Below the pieces are notes generated by a model. It searched no databases. It was not told the origin of the DNA and saw only the letters and a list, made by a program, of their open reading frames with translations. A stretch of DNA of 64,000 nucleotides from Janthinobacterium sp. Its GTDB lineage: Bacteria; Pseudomonadota; Gammaproteobacteria; Burkholderiales; Burkholderiaceae_D. The stretch is from NCBI RefSeq assembly GCF_009923995.1, contig NZ_RFSK01000003.1, positions 1 to 64,000 of the forward strand, in the 5' to 3' direction. A program made the position numbers and the translations under genes. Of this stretch, positions 43,168 through 51,851 are shown in pieces (positions within the stretch are counted from its first letter, which is position 1; each line of letters begins with the position of its first letter).

Positions 43168-44156
43168 GGTCGTGCAGTCCCTTCGTCGCTGGAAAGTTGA
43201 GTATTCAAGGAGTGGTGCAAATGGGGGCCGGCCGCGGCGCTGTCGCCGGTGTGGCGGATGCCGAACAGGCGCGCCTGCTCGATGATGCGCAGGGCCCAGC
43301 TGCTGTGCGTGGCCACTTCGCACATCGATTCCTGCATGCGGAACACGGCCGGGCTGTCCGGGTCGATGATGCGCAGCGCCAGTTCGATGTCCGACTGCGC
43401 CACCTGGTAGTGGCGCTCGATCTGCGGCACCTGGTCCGGGTGGATGGCCGTCTTGGCGATCATGCCGTGCGCCATGTCCTGCGCCACTTCCGCATCGAGC
43501 CAGCTGCCCTGCGACAGGTGCTCGAAGACGGGCGCCGTCAGCTGGAAACCGTGCGGCTTGAAGATGGTGACGAGGCGGCCGATGACCTGTCCCAGCGGCG
43601 TCGAATAGATGGTGCCGCTGGTGGGGCGGCGCAAGCCCAGCAGGGCCAGCAGATCGTTGCCGCCGATGCGCAGGGCCAGGATGCGGCGGCGCACTTCCGG
43701 CGCCGACAGCACGAGGCGGAACTGCTTCATTTCCTCGTCGTCGAACACTTCCGCCGTTTCCAGGGTCGGCATCAGCAGGTGATGCGTGTGGCGCACGAGG
43801 TCGAAATACGCGGCGAAGTTGTGGCGCGTGGACTTGGGCAGCACGAAGCCGCTCAATTTGTCGGCGCCGGGCATGGTCAGCACGCGCGCCAGCACGTCCA
43901 GGTTGCGTACGCGCACGAAGCGCAGGGTGTCCGACTCGTCGCCCATGTTTTGCAGCGCCAGAGACAGGTTGAACAGCGCGTAGCTGAGATCGCGCTCGGC
44001 GATGGCGTCTTCCGTGCACAGGATGACCGAGCGCAGATGGCTGAATTTGTCGCCATTGGCGATCGCCAGCAAGTCCTTGTGCGTGGTCGGCACGTACATG
44101 GAGGCGCCCAGCGCCGCCTTGTGCTCGCTTTGCGGGTGTAGGGAGTTGTTATCCAT
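43164..44156 (-). CDS. HpcH/HpaI aldolase / CitE-like protein of the Ter biosynthetic cluster
   Basis: 330 residues. It resembles the HpcH/HpaI aldolase/citrate lyase beta-subunit (CitE) superfamily branch found beside ter genes: SVILCTEDAIAERDL, FVRVRN with the early arginine, GFVLPKSTRHN, TLETAEVFD and IRIGGNDLL-like ALRIGGNDLLALLG. These enzymes cleave or form C-C bonds next to carbonyls using a metal. The substrate is unknown. It overlaps the StiP-like gene by 8 bp and terA by 4 bp. Confidence 0.85.
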   Translation of the reverse strand: MDNNSLHPQSEHKAALGASMYVPTTHKDLLAIANGDKFSHLRSVILCTEDAIAERDLSYALFNLSLALQNMGDESDTLRFVRVRNLDVLARVLTMPGADKLSGFVLPKSTRHNFAAYFDLVRHTHHLLMPTLETAEVFDDEEMKQFRLVLSAPEVRRRILALRIGGNDLLALLGLRRPTSGTIYSTPLGQVIGRLVTIFKPHGFQLTAPVFEHLSQGSWLDAEVAQDMAHGMIAKTAIHPDQVPQIERHYQVAQSDIELALRIIDPDSPAVFRMQESMCEVATHSSWALRIIEQARLFGIRHTGDSAAAGPHLHHSLNTQLSSDEGTARP

Positions 44157-45255
44157 CGACTGCGCTCCTGATGAGGGCGACCGCCTGGTAGGGCAGCGCC
44201 GGTTCTACTATGACGGGTATGGCTTTTTCCTGTGCGAGAAGCAGCAAATGTGCCACGTCCGGGGCATTCGTGTCGCGCACGATCAGGCGTTCCGGCACGC
44301 GGCGCAGCAGCACGCGCGTCGCTTCGCCGATGCCCGGCTTGATCAGGTTGATGTCGCTGATGCCGTATTGCTGCTGCGCCTGCGCCATGTAGGCTTGCGA
44401 GCGGGCCGCCATGGCCGGCGCATCGCTTGCCTCGGCCAGCGGGATGCCGCTGCTGGCGGCAATGGCAACGGCGTCGGCCACCAGGCCGTCGGCGAAGGCG
44501 CGCGACTGGTCGTGGGCTTCGAACTGCGCGTAGTACACGCAGCCATGGAAGTCGTCCGCGCCGATGGCTTCATTCAGTACGGAGCGGCTCACCAGGCCCG
44601 ATACGGTGGCATTCAGGATGCTCGACGGGATCAGGTAGTCGCCCGCCGAGGCGGCGCAGGCGGCCGTGCCGGCCAGGTCGGACAGCACGAACAGGCCGCC
44701 GTCGATGGCCGTGCCATGCGCGGCGTTGAAGTCGTTCACCGTCTGGCGCAGCTCGCGCGAGATCACGCCCTTGCCCGTCCAGCCGTCGACGAAGACGATG
44801 GACTCCGGCGCATGGCCCTGTGCCAGGATGTGGCGCAGGGCGTTGGCGTCGATGCCGCGGTCGCGGATGATGGAGACGGAATAGTGGCGGCACTCGCGCT
44901 GGAAGACCTGGCGCAGCAAGTGGCCCAGGATGACGCCCACGGGCGTGCCCGCGCGCGCCAGCGACACCAGCGTGATGGGACCGGCGCGGCGCGCCGCGAT
45001 CAGGGCCGCCAGGCGCAGGCAGTCGCGCGCCATCTGCAGGCGGTTGGCCGCGAACGCGCTCTGGAACAGGGCCAGGTAGGCGGGCGAGGGCAAGGACTCG
45101 GGCGACAGCATTTCGCTGTAGTGGCGCTGGCCCGACTGGATCAGCCGCTCTTTTTCAGCCAGGTCGAGGATGGGTTCGAGCGCCATGGGCGTGAGGAGAA
45201 AATGAACGTCTTCCTGGCGGTAGCTGCCGCTGAAATGCTGCGTGACGTCGCTCAT
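44149..45255 (-). CDS. StiP-like phosphoribosyltransferase-fold protein with PELOTA-type tail
   Basis: 368 residues from the ATG at 45255, overlapping the HAD stop as ATGA. The family is labelled cysteine protease StiP in many annotations, but comparative genomics assigns a phosphoribosyltransferase-like core (ITLVSLARAGTPVGVIL, SIVFVDGWTGKGVISRELR as the probable PRPP loop) and a C-terminal PELOTA-like RNA-binding-type domain (VPERLIVRDTNAPDVAHLLLLAQEK). That reassignment is from the literature on Ter clusters. I infer a role in making a nucleoside-like compound. Confidence 0.82.
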   Translation of the reverse strand: MSDVTQHFSGSYRQEDVHFLLTPMALEPILDLAEKERLIQSGQRHYSEMLSPESLPSPAYLALFQSAFAANRLQMARDCLRLAALIAARRAGPITLVSLARAGTPVGVILGHLLRQVFQRECRHYSVSIIRDRGIDANALRHILAQGHAPESIVFVDGWTGKGVISRELRQTVNDFNAAHGTAIDGGLFVLSDLAGTAACAASAGDYLIPSSILNATVSGLVSRSVLNEAIGADDFHGCVYYAQFEAHDQSRAFADGLVADAVAIAASSGIPLAEASDAPAMAARSQAYMAQAQQQYGISDINLIKPGIGEATRVLLRRVPERLIVRDTNAPDVAHLLLLAQEKAIPVIVEPALPYQAVALIRSAVDG

Positions 45256-46004
45256 AGCGCCGCCACCGTGAGGGCTGCCAGCTGGGTGCCGCTGGGGACG
45301 ATGGCGTAGTCGCAGGCGGCCATGAAGCGGGCGTCCGAGCGGCTGTCGCCCATGCCGAAGCTGAGGATGGGGCCATGTTCGGCTTCCAGTTCCGCGCGCA
45401 GGTAGGCCACGGCGCGCGCCTTGTTCAGGGTTTTCGGCAGCACGGCCAGGTTGTTGCCGTTGCGGTGGATGAAGTAGTCGGAACCTTCGCCATCGATCCA
45501 CTGCCGCAGCACCTGCTCCTCGATGTCGGCCAGGCGTTCGCCGCGCGCTTCATGGTCCTTGACGACGATGTAGAACGGCGTGTTGTAGTCCTCGATCAGG
45601 CGCGCGCGCGACGGCATGCCGGCCTTGGCCTGGAAATCGTCGATGATGCGCATGGCGTCGCGCAGGCCGGGCAGGGCCGTCTGCATGTCGTTTTGCATCA
45701 GCGCCAGCCAGCCCGCGTCGAGTGCGCCGCCCGGCTGCAGCACGATGCCGCCGTAATCGAGCACGCTGTAGCTGGTAAACGGCAGGTCGACGCGGCGGAA
45801 GGCGTCGCCATTCCTGGCCGTGGCGGGGATCAGGGTCATGCCGCTTTGCGCGAACTCGAAGAAGGCGCGCTGGCGCGCCGTCGTAAACGAACAGGCATCG
45901 CCATTCTTCAGGTAGGCGGCCGGCCGCAAATGGGTCTCGCCGGGGCATTTTTTCGGAGTCTGGAACAGTGTGTCGTCCAGGTCAACAAACAGGAATTTCT
46001 TCAA
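45252..46004 (-). CDS. HAD family phosphatase of the Ter cluster
   Basis: About 250 residues. The HAD motif I FVDLDDTLF with its two aspartates opens the protein. Motif II/III and IV elements follow, with the late GMGDSRSDARFM giving the metal-binding aspartates. I chose a TTG start at 46004 (MKKFLFVDLDD) because motif I begins a few residues later; an ATG at 46088 would add 28 unrelated residues and overlap the upstream gene by 107 bp. Even the short start overlaps that gene by 23 bp. It probably removes a phosphate from a pathway intermediate. Confidence 0.84.
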   Translation of the reverse strand: MKKFLFVDLDDTLFQTPKKCPGETHLRPAAYLKNGDACSFTTARQRAFFEFAQSGMTLIPATARNGDAFRRVDLPFTSYSVLDYGGIVLQPGGALDAGWLALMQNDMQTALPGLRDAMRIIDDFQAKAGMPSRARLIEDYNTPFYIVVKDHEARGERLADIEEQVLRQWIDGEGSDYFIHRNGNNLAVLPKTLNKARAVAYLRAELEAEHGPILSFGMGDSRSDARFMAACDYAIVPSGTQLAALTVAAL

Positions 46005-47139
46005 TTTTGGTCTCTGACTGAAAGTGGAACAGGCGGCCGTTGAGCTGGCCGGCGAGTTGCATGAGGGCCGGGCTGGCCGGGGTTTCATGGCAGATGAATA
46101 CGTGCTGGTACTGGCCGGGCGCCACGTTGTACAGGTAGTTGGCGATGCCTTCGCCGTAGTTGTCGTCGCAGCGGACGATATGGCCGACGGAGCCCCACGA
46201 CAAAATCGGCGAGCGCGTGGTCGACTGCACCACCACGCTCTTGCCCAGGCTTTCCAGCTCGCGCGCCAGCAAAAAGGACGGGTGCATGAATTCGCCCGTG
46301 CCCAGCACCAGCACGGAGTCGCCGGCGCCGATTTCCTGCGCCAGCTGCACGGCCAGGCCCTGCGGCGGGTTCAATGCGCGGCCCACGCCGATGCGCCCGA
46401 AGGCCGGACTGGCGCCCCGTTCCGCATTCGCCTCGAAACGCTGGGCGCTGGCCGCCACGGGTGCAGGCGCAGCGCCGGCCTGGAAGGCGTAGTGGCCGGA
46501 GAGCGCCGCGCCGACGGTGGTGGGCAGGCCGAAACGCTGCGTGAGGCCCGCGTTGGCGGCCTGGCCCATGAAATTGGTGATCACGCCCAGGTGCAGCTTT
46601 TCCAGCTGCGGGTAGCGTGCGCGGCACACTTGCACCAGGTTGGCGAAGGTGTTGCCGGTCGACGCTTCATCGTCGATCAGCACCAGGCTGCGGGCCGTGG
46701 AAAACAGCGCGCTGGCCGCCTCGGACAAATGTAAAAACTGGCGCGGCGCGTGGCTGTGCGATTCCTCGAACTCGAAGAAGGGCACCGTGCCCACGCGGTA
46801 GCGCGAGCTGTGCAAAAACAGGGCCTTGCCATTCGGGTTCGCGCGCAGCCACGCTTCGAACACGCCCTGGCCCAGCCCCACGGCCGTTTCCGCCATGGCG
46901 ATGAAGACGACGGGGCCGGGCAGGCTGGGGGGAATCTGCGCGGCCAGGTCGTCGTGGATGGCTTCCATGGCGCGCGGCGTGACGGGCCAGTGCTTGCCCA
47001 GCACCTTGGACAGGAACAGGAAGCCCCGCTTGGCGTTGGCGCGCGCGGCAAAGCCGATCAGCCAGTCCAGCGGAAAGCGCGCCTCGTCCACCTTCAGGGT
47101 CAGTTCGCCCGTGGGCATCTGCTTCTTGACGAGGTTCAT
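45982..47139 (-). CDS. Phosphoribosyltransferase with TRSP domain, Ter cluster
   Basis: 385 residues. The N-terminal phosphoribosyltransferase-like domain (~1-190) has a PRPP-binding loop VLIDDEASTGNTF. The C-terminal TRSP domain is named for its motif, seen here as TTRSPILSWGS. Both domains co-occur in Ter-linked biosynthetic operons. It probably joins ribose-phosphate to a base-like acceptor, by analogy only. It overlaps the ATP-grasp gene by 4 bp (ATGA). Confidence 0.86.
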   Translation of the reverse strand: MNLVKKQMPTGELTLKVDEARFPLDWLIGFAARANAKRGFLFLSKVLGKHWPVTPRAMEAIHDDLAAQIPPSLPGPVVFIAMAETAVGLGQGVFEAWLRANPNGKALFLHSSRYRVGTVPFFEFEESHSHAPRQFLHLSEAASALFSTARSLVLIDDEASTGNTFANLVQVCRARYPQLEKLHLGVITNFMGQAANAGLTQRFGLPTTVGAALSGHYAFQAGAAPAPVAASAQRFEANAERGASPAFGRIGVGRALNPPQGLAVQLAQEIGAGDSVLVLGTGEFMHPSFLLARELESLGKSVVVQSTTRSPILSWGSVGHIVRCDDNYGEGIANYLYNVAPGQYQHVFICHETPASPALMQLAGQLNGRLFHFQSETKIEEIPVC

Positions 47140-48173
47140 GGCAGCTCCACGGCGTAGGCGGCTTCGGCCACGCGCATGCCTTCGCGGATGGCGGGCACGG
47201 TGAGCTTGTCATAGCCCTGGTCGAAGCCGGCCAGCGCCAGGTAGGGCAGGTTGGGGCCGGCCGCGCACGCCATGCCGATGCCGCCCGACATGCGCGGATT
47301 GATCTCCAGCAAAGCCAGGCCGTTCGCGCCGACGCGGAACTGGATGTTGAACACGCCGTTCAGGCGGTAGTCGCGCGCCAGTTTTTCGCAGGCCGCCAGC
47401 AGGTCGGCGCGCAGCTCGATCAGCTGGCCGCTGCCGCCCCCATGCAGCTTCTTGCGCGGCACGGCGCAGATGAGCGTTCCCTGGTCGGCGACGCAGTCGG
47501 CGCTGTATTCGTGGCCGTCGAGGTACTCCATCAGCAGCAGGGTCTTGAAGGTGCCCATCTGCGCCAGGCCGCTGCGCAATTCCTGCGCATTGACCTGGTA
47601 GGCGGCGCCGGCCAGCAGCAGCTGGGCGCTGGAGCGCTCTTCATCGAGCACGGCGAAGCCCAGGCCATACACGGATTCGGACGGCTTGATGCACAGCTTG
47701 CCGTGCAAGGGGCGCAGCTCGGCGTAGGCGGCGTCGTATTCGGCGATGGTGGTTACGGCGCGGTAGTCGGCGGGACGCGCCATGGGCAGGTCCAGGCCGT
47801 CGCAGAAGCGCGCCTTGTCGTGCATCAAGGCCAGCGTGTCTTCGCTGGCCACGCTGAGCACGCGCGTGCCGATGGCGGCGAAGCGCGCGCTGGCGCTGCC
47901 GACGAGGCCCGCTTCCTTGCCGGGCCAGAAAATCGTGATGTTGCGGTCGCGGCAAAACTCCAGGCACCACTCGACATAATTGAGACCCGTCAGCCCCGCC
48001 GGTTCGACGGCGTATTCGTCGGCCGCCAGGAAGGCGGCCGCGTGCGCGTTCGTGTTGCTGCAGACGATGTGATAGCGCGGTTGGCCGCCGGTGGCGGCCA
48101 GATCGGCTTCGCGGATCAGGCGCATGGCCGTGGCGACCGAGGAAAATGTTTTGTTGAACCAGACTCTTTGCAT
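47136..48173 (-). CDS. ATP-grasp family enzyme of the Ter cluster
   Basis: 345 residues. The ATP-grasp fold is indicated by CIKPSESVYGLGF (ATP-binding loop), LLMEYLDGHEYSADCVA and NIQFRVGANGLALLEINPRMSGG with the metal-binding glutamate and asparagine. Such enzymes form amide or related bonds with ATP through acyl-phosphates. It is the first of the six overlapping cluster genes. No good ribosome site is visible before its ATG. Repeat copy 3 lies 125 bp upstream of it. Confidence 0.87.
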   Translation of the reverse strand: MQRVWFNKTFSSVATAMRLIREADLAATGGQPRYHIVCSNTNAHAAAFLAADEYAVEPAGLTGLNYVEWCLEFCRDRNITIFWPGKEAGLVGSASARFAAIGTRVLSVASEDTLALMHDKARFCDGLDLPMARPADYRAVTTIAEYDAAYAELRPLHGKLCIKPSESVYGLGFAVLDEERSSAQLLLAGAAYQVNAQELRSGLAQMGTFKTLLLMEYLDGHEYSADCVADQGTLICAVPRKKLHGGGSGQLIELRADLLAACEKLARDYRLNGVFNIQFRVGANGLALLEINPRMSGGIGMACAAGPNLPYLALAGFDQGYDKLTVPAIREGMRVAEAAYAVELP

Positions 48174-48297
48174 GTACGGGGACCGGGTAAAGAAAGGGGA
48201 AGCCGCGCGCAGGTGCGCGCGCGGGGATTCTAGCGAGCCAGACTTAACCTGGCCTTAGAATCTTTTTTGAACTGCAACGTTGAACAACAAACTAACA

Positions 48298-48415
48298 GCG
48301 CCTGACAAAACCGTAGCGAGCGGAAGGAAGAGGTGGCCGAGAAGCGCAACCGTACTAAAGTACGGTGAGCATCGCAGGCCGCCTATGCCGACGCGCAGTA
48401 GGTTTGGTCAGGTGC
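48298..48415 (+). repeat. 118-bp structured repeat, copy 3
   Basis: Ends GCGCCTGACAAAACC (48298-48312) and GGTTTGGTCAGGTGC (48401-48415) pair with one G-U and one mismatch. The perfect central hairpin is ACCGTACT (48349-48356), AA, AGTACGGT (48359-48366). It lies inside the Ter cluster, 2 bp beyond the AIM24 stop, and its orientation is opposite to transcription of the cluster. Confidence 0.9.
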
Positions 48416-48417
48416 CT

Positions 48418-49134
48418 CTAGCCAGCCTTGCCGGAGGCTGTCCATTTGAGGAAGGCGTCGCGGTTGCGCGAGCAGATGAACACCTTGCCCGAGCCGGAAA
48501 AGCGCAGCACGATGCCTTCGCCGCTGGTCACGCTGTTGACGATATTGCCGAGGAAGCCGCCGATGCCGCCGCCGCTGGCGCCGCCGCCCGTGGTGATGGA
48601 AATCTCGTATTTCAGGCTGCTGTCCCAGCACACCACGTGGGAATTGTCGATCACGACATCCTTGCCCGGCTCGACGTCGAGCTGGAACATGGAGCCGAAG
48701 CCCGATACCACCACCTGGCCCGTGCCCGCCGTCTCCATGACGAAGAAGCCGCCCGACTGGGCGAACAGTGCGTTGCCGAGGCTTTGCGTGCGCACCTTCA
48801 TTTCCGTGCCCGAGGTGGCGGCGACAAAGGCGCCGTCGTTGAGCAGGTACTGGCGCGCGCCCACGTCGACCACTTCGATGGCGCCCGGCAGGGTGGGCGA
48901 GAGCAGGCAGTCGCCGCTGCCGCGCACCGCTTCGATGTGCTGCTGGAAGAACGACTCGCCATTGGCGAAGCGGCGCATGATGGCGCTGCCCAGGCCACCG
49001 GTCATCTTGCCCTTCAAATCGAGCGCCGTTTCCATCATCACCATCGCATCGGACTCGCAATAGATGGTTTCGCCCTGTTTCATGCTGACGTGGAGGAAAG
49101 GATCGACGTCGCCGGTGACACTAAATACTGGCAT
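48418..49134 (-). CDS. AIM24/TIGR00266 family protein
   Basis: 238 residues. It fits the AIM24 family of beta-sandwich proteins: FLHVSMKQGETIYCESDAMVMME at the start, MRRFANGESFFQQHIEA, LSPTLPGAIEVVDV, and a late glycine-rich ITTGGGASGGGIGG loop. The family commonly sits beside TerD genes; its biochemical role is unknown. GGAGA precedes the ATG. It follows terD across a terminator and is followed by repeat copy 3. Confidence 0.88.
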   Translation of the reverse strand: MPVFSVTGDVDPFLHVSMKQGETIYCESDAMVMMETALDLKGKMTGGLGSAIMRRFANGESFFQQHIEAVRGSGDCLLSPTLPGAIEVVDVGARQYLLNDGAFVAATSGTEMKVRTQSLGNALFAQSGGFFVMETAGTGQVVVSGFGSMFQLDVEPGKDVVIDNSHVVCWDSSLKYEISITTGGGASGGGIGGFLGNIVNSVTSGEGIVLRFSGSGKVFICSRNRDAFLKWTASGKAG

Positions 49135-49145
49135 GATAAATCTCC

Positions 49146-49177
49146 AAAAAAAAGCCGCCTGAGTATGTCCAGGCGGC
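49146..49177 (-). terminator. Terminator after terD
   Basis: GCCGCCTG and CAGGCGGC form an 8-bp stem with an eight-base loop, followed on the minus strand by eight T residues. It sits between terD and AIM24, so it may act as a partial terminator, letting terD be made in excess. Confidence 0.85.
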
Positions 49178-49198
49178 TGTGTTTAGCGCATATGACGT

Positions 49199-49774
49199 TT
49201 AAGCATTGACACCGAAAGAGCGGGCGAGGGGGCCCAGGCCGCCGTTGAAGCCCTGGCCGATGGCCTTGAACTTCCATTCGCCGTTGTAGCGGTAGATTTC
49301 GCCAAAGATCATCGCCGTTTCCGTCGAGCTGTCTTCGGACAGGTCGTAGCGGGCGATTTCGCGTTCGCCTTCCGCGTTCAGGCAGCGGATGAAGGCTTTC
49401 GAGACCATGCCGAAGTTCTGGCGGCGCGCCTCGGCATCGTGGATGGTGACGGTGATGCTGATGCGGTCGATGTCGGCCGGCACGCGGGTCAGGTCGATTT
49501 CGATGCGCTCGTCGTCGCCTTCGCCTTCGCCCGTCTGGTTGTCGCCCGTGTGGACGACGGCGCCATCGGTCGACTTCAGGTTGTTGTAGAAGATAAAGTC
49601 AGAGTCGCCACGGACTTTGCCGTCGCTTTTCAGGAGGAAGGCGCTGCCGTCAAGGTCGAAGGTGGCGCCGTCGGTCGAACGAGGATCCCAGCCGAGGCCG
49701 ACGATGATCTTCTTCAGGTTCGGTGCTTCCTTGCTCAGGTTGACGTTGCCGCCTTTTTGCAAACTGATTGCCAT
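49199..49774 (-). CDS. terD: TerD family protein
   Basis: 191 residues, the standard TerD length. It starts [20 protein letters not shown] and contains [47 protein letters not shown], the typical Asp-rich calcium-site segments, and [20 protein letters not shown]. TerD proteins are calcium-binding and associate with the ter stress or tellurite-resistance systems. AAAGGAG precedes the ATG. It lies 102 bp after the DUF475 gene; two weak hairpins lie in that gap. Confidence 0.95.
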   Translation of the reverse strand: MAISLQKGGNVNLSKEAPNLKKIIVGLGWDPRSTDGATFDLDGSAFLLKSDGKVRGDSDFIFYNNLKSTDGAVVHTGDNQTGEGEGDDERIEIDLTRVPADIDRISITVTIHDAEARRQNFGMVSKAFIRCLNAEGEREIARYDLSEDSSTETAMIFGEIYRYNGEWKFKAIGQGFNGGLGPLARSFGVNA

Positions 49775-49876
49775 GTGGTGCTCCTTTTCAGTAATTTACT
49801 TAAACATACCTGCATGGGATGAGCGCGTAAGGCGCTCGTGCCATCACTCTCTCAATTGGGGACGATCTCCCCGATT

Positions 49877-50959
49877 TCAAGCTTGTGCCGCGTGCCGTTT
49901 GCGATAACGCAAGGATGACCACAGCGAGACCAGGATGAAGGCCACGCCCGACAGGCCCGTGAACCACTCCGGGATATGGTACTTGACGGAGCCCAGCATG
50001 ATCAAGGCCAGGATGCCGATCGCATAATGGGCGCCGTGTTCCAGGTAGACGAATTCGTCCAGCGTGCCCTTGTGCACCAGGAAGACCGTCATCGAGCGCA
50101 CGAACATGGCGCCGATGGCCAGGCCCAGCATGATGATGACGACGTCGTTGGTGATGGCGAAGGCGCCGATCACGCCGTCAAAGCTGAACGAGGCGTCCAG
50201 CACTTCCAGGTACAGGAAGCCGCCGATGCTGCCGCGCGCCACGGTTTTCACCAGGTCGCCATTGCCGCTTTTCGCGGGCGCCGCGCCTTCTTCCCCGTCA
50301 TCCTGCAGGTCCGGTTCGCCTTCTTCCAGCAAGCCGCTGATCCAGTTCACGCCGATGTAGACGGCGATGCCGACGATGCCCGACGCCAGCACGCTGTATT
50401 TTTGTTCCGCAGGGCCCATGGCCACGCAGGCGGCCACGGCGCCCATGGTGATCAGCACGGCCAGGCTTTCGGTGCCCAGCGCGTTGACTTTTTCCTCGGC
50501 CCAGCCCAGCCAGTGCAATTCCTTCTCGTCGTCGAACAGGAAGTTCAGGAACACCAGCAACAGGAAGGCGCCGCCGAAGGCCGCTACCTGTGCGTGGTTG
50601 TCCGTCAGGTGCTTGGCATACACGTCCGGCGTCGTGGTGGCCATGGTCCACACGTCGACCAGGCCCAGGCCCGTGGCCACGGAGACGATGACGAGCGGAA
50701 ACAGCAGCCGCATGCCGAAGACGGCCACGAGGATACCCACGGTGAGGAACAGTTTTTGCCAGAATTCATTCCAGTGACGCAAGACCGAGGCATTCACCAC
50801 GGCATTGTCGAACGACAGCGACACTTCCATGATGCCCAGCACGCCCGTGATCCACAGGGCCTGGATCATGCCTGCCGTGCCGCCATGGCTGTAGCCCCAC
50901 CAGCCGGACACCGCCATCAGGACAAAAGTGACGAAAAAGGAAATTCTGAAATGCCGCAT
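49877..50959 (-). CDS. DUF475 TerC-like integral membrane protein
   Basis: 360 residues from the ATG at 50959 (MRHFRISFFVTFVLMAVSG). About nine membrane helices are visible. Two helices carry conserved acidic motifs typical of the TerC/DUF475 superfamily: MEVSLSFDNAVVNA and LDASFSFDGVIGAFAITNDVV. A charged loop (EEGEPDLQDDGEEGA) follows ~residue 215. The superfamily is linked to metal-ion export. It heads the Ter cluster and is divergent from the PAP2-like gene; the 227-bp space between them contains their promoters. Confidence 0.9.
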   Translation of the reverse strand: MRHFRISFFVTFVLMAVSGWWGYSHGGTAGMIQALWITGVLGIMEVSLSFDNAVVNASVLRHWNEFWQKLFLTVGILVAVFGMRLLFPLVIVSVATGLGLVDVWTMATTTPDVYAKHLTDNHAQVAAFGGAFLLLVFLNFLFDDEKELHWLGWAEEKVNALGTESLAVLITMGAVAACVAMGPAEQKYSVLASGIVGIAVYIGVNWISGLLEEGEPDLQDDGEEGAAPAKSGNGDLVKTVARGSIGGFLYLEVLDASFSFDGVIGAFAITNDVVIIMLGLAIGAMFVRSMTVFLVHKGTLDEFVYLEHGAHYAIGILALIMLGSVKYHIPEWFTGLSGVAFILVSLWSSLRYRKRHAAQA

Positions 50960-51031
50960 GGATACCCCGTTGTGTGGAAAGACGTTTGACTGCGGGCGCC
51001 GCGCGCTGCGCCCGGTGTTGATATACGTCAA

Positions 51032-51060
51032 TTGTTGTATATGCCATGATTTTATATTAG
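51032..51060 (+). promoter_or_regulatory. Possible promoter of the PAP2-like gene
   Basis: TTGTTG (51032-51037) and TATTAG (51055-51060) are 17 bp apart in the AT-rich divergent region. The match is modest. Confidence 0.3.
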
Positions 51061-51186
51061 TTGCCGCCGGGGGCGGCGTTTTATACGGCGGGGCCGGACA
51101 GTTCTGCTGGCGCGGGCGATCTGCGATAATTGCGGCGCGCCGGCCTCCCCTGGCACATACACCCTACATATAAGAAGGAATACCCC

Positions 51187-51612
51187 GTGGATATCGCTTA
51201 CCTCGTCACGCCCCTGATCACATGGATCCTGGTCGGGCCGATCAAATTCCTGATCAACAGCGCCCGCACGCGCCAATGGGCATTTGGCCTGGTCGGCAAT
51301 GGCGGCTTTCCCAGCAACCATAGCGCCGTCGTGTCCAGCATGGCCACCCTGATCGCCCTGCGCGAAGGCATCGGCCATCCCGCCTTCGGCGTGGCCGTGA
51401 CCCTGGCCTTCATCGTCATCATCGACGCCAACAGCCTGCGCCAGCACGTGGGCAAGCAGGCGGCCGCCATCAACCGCCTGGCCGGGGAAGCGTCCAGCGC
51501 CGCGCACAAGACCTTGCGCGAGCGCATGGGCCATACCCTGGTGGAAATCGCCGGCGGCCTGTGCACGGGCGTGGCGATCGGCTTCCTGGTCAACTACGTT
51601 TTCGCACGCTGA
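51187..51612 (+). CDS. Divergent PAP2 family (DUF212) membrane protein
   Basis: 141 residues from a GTG start at 51187, supported by AAGAAGGAA upstream. About four membrane helices are visible. Family features are NGGFPSNHSAVVSSMATLIALREG, DANSLRQHVGKQA, and the final helix GLCTGVAIGFLVNYVF. Members resemble lipid phosphatases of the acid phosphatase/VPO superfamily; the substrate is unknown. It is a single gene followed by a strong terminator. Confidence 0.9.
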   Translation: MDIAYLVTPLITWILVGPIKFLINSARTRQWAFGLVGNGGFPSNHSAVVSSMATLIALREGIGHPAFGVAVTLAFIVIIDANSLRQHVGKQAAAINRLAGEASSAAHKTLRERMGHTLVEIAGGLCTGVAIGFLVNYVFAR

Positions 51613-51630
51613 GTCCGCTTCTTCGGCCAT

Positions 51631-51660
51631 GCAAAACCCCGCTTCAAGGCGGGGTTTTGC
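51631..51660. terminator. Terminator after the PAP2-like gene
   Basis: CAAAACCCCGC and GCGGGGTTTTG form a strong hairpin around a short loop, with T-rich flank on the plus-strand side. Confidence 0.9.
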
Positions 51661-51720
51661 GTTTCAGGGCGTAAAAACTACGTTTCATCCACGGATTAAA
51701 GCATTACAGGAATCCGCCGA

Positions 51721-51750
51721 TTGACATGGCCGGATACGCTCATGGATACT
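51721..51750 (+). promoter_or_regulatory. Candidate promoter of the first RND operon
   Basis: A perfect -35 TTGACA at 51721-51726 is followed 18 bp later by GATACT (51745-51750), about 100 bp before the adaptor gene. Confidence 0.5.
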
Positions 51751-51851
51751 TTGGCGCTTGTGGTTTTAATAAAAATAAATGCCGGCCATCACCTGTCGCC
51801 CTATCCGGGCCGCCGGGCTGGTGGCGGTGCTATCTATCCGGAGAATTACCC

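Noticed and set aside
44149-45255. Cysteine protease function for the StiP-like protein
   Set aside because: The label is historical; the visible motifs fit a PRTase-like core with PELOTA-type tail and I see no protease Cys-His signature.
23334-48415. The 118-bp copies as miniature transposons
   Set aside because: Terminal inverted repeats would fit, but I see no flanking target duplication, and the paired changes inside the termini are not expected for transposase sites, which stay constant. It remains possible and a genome search could decide.
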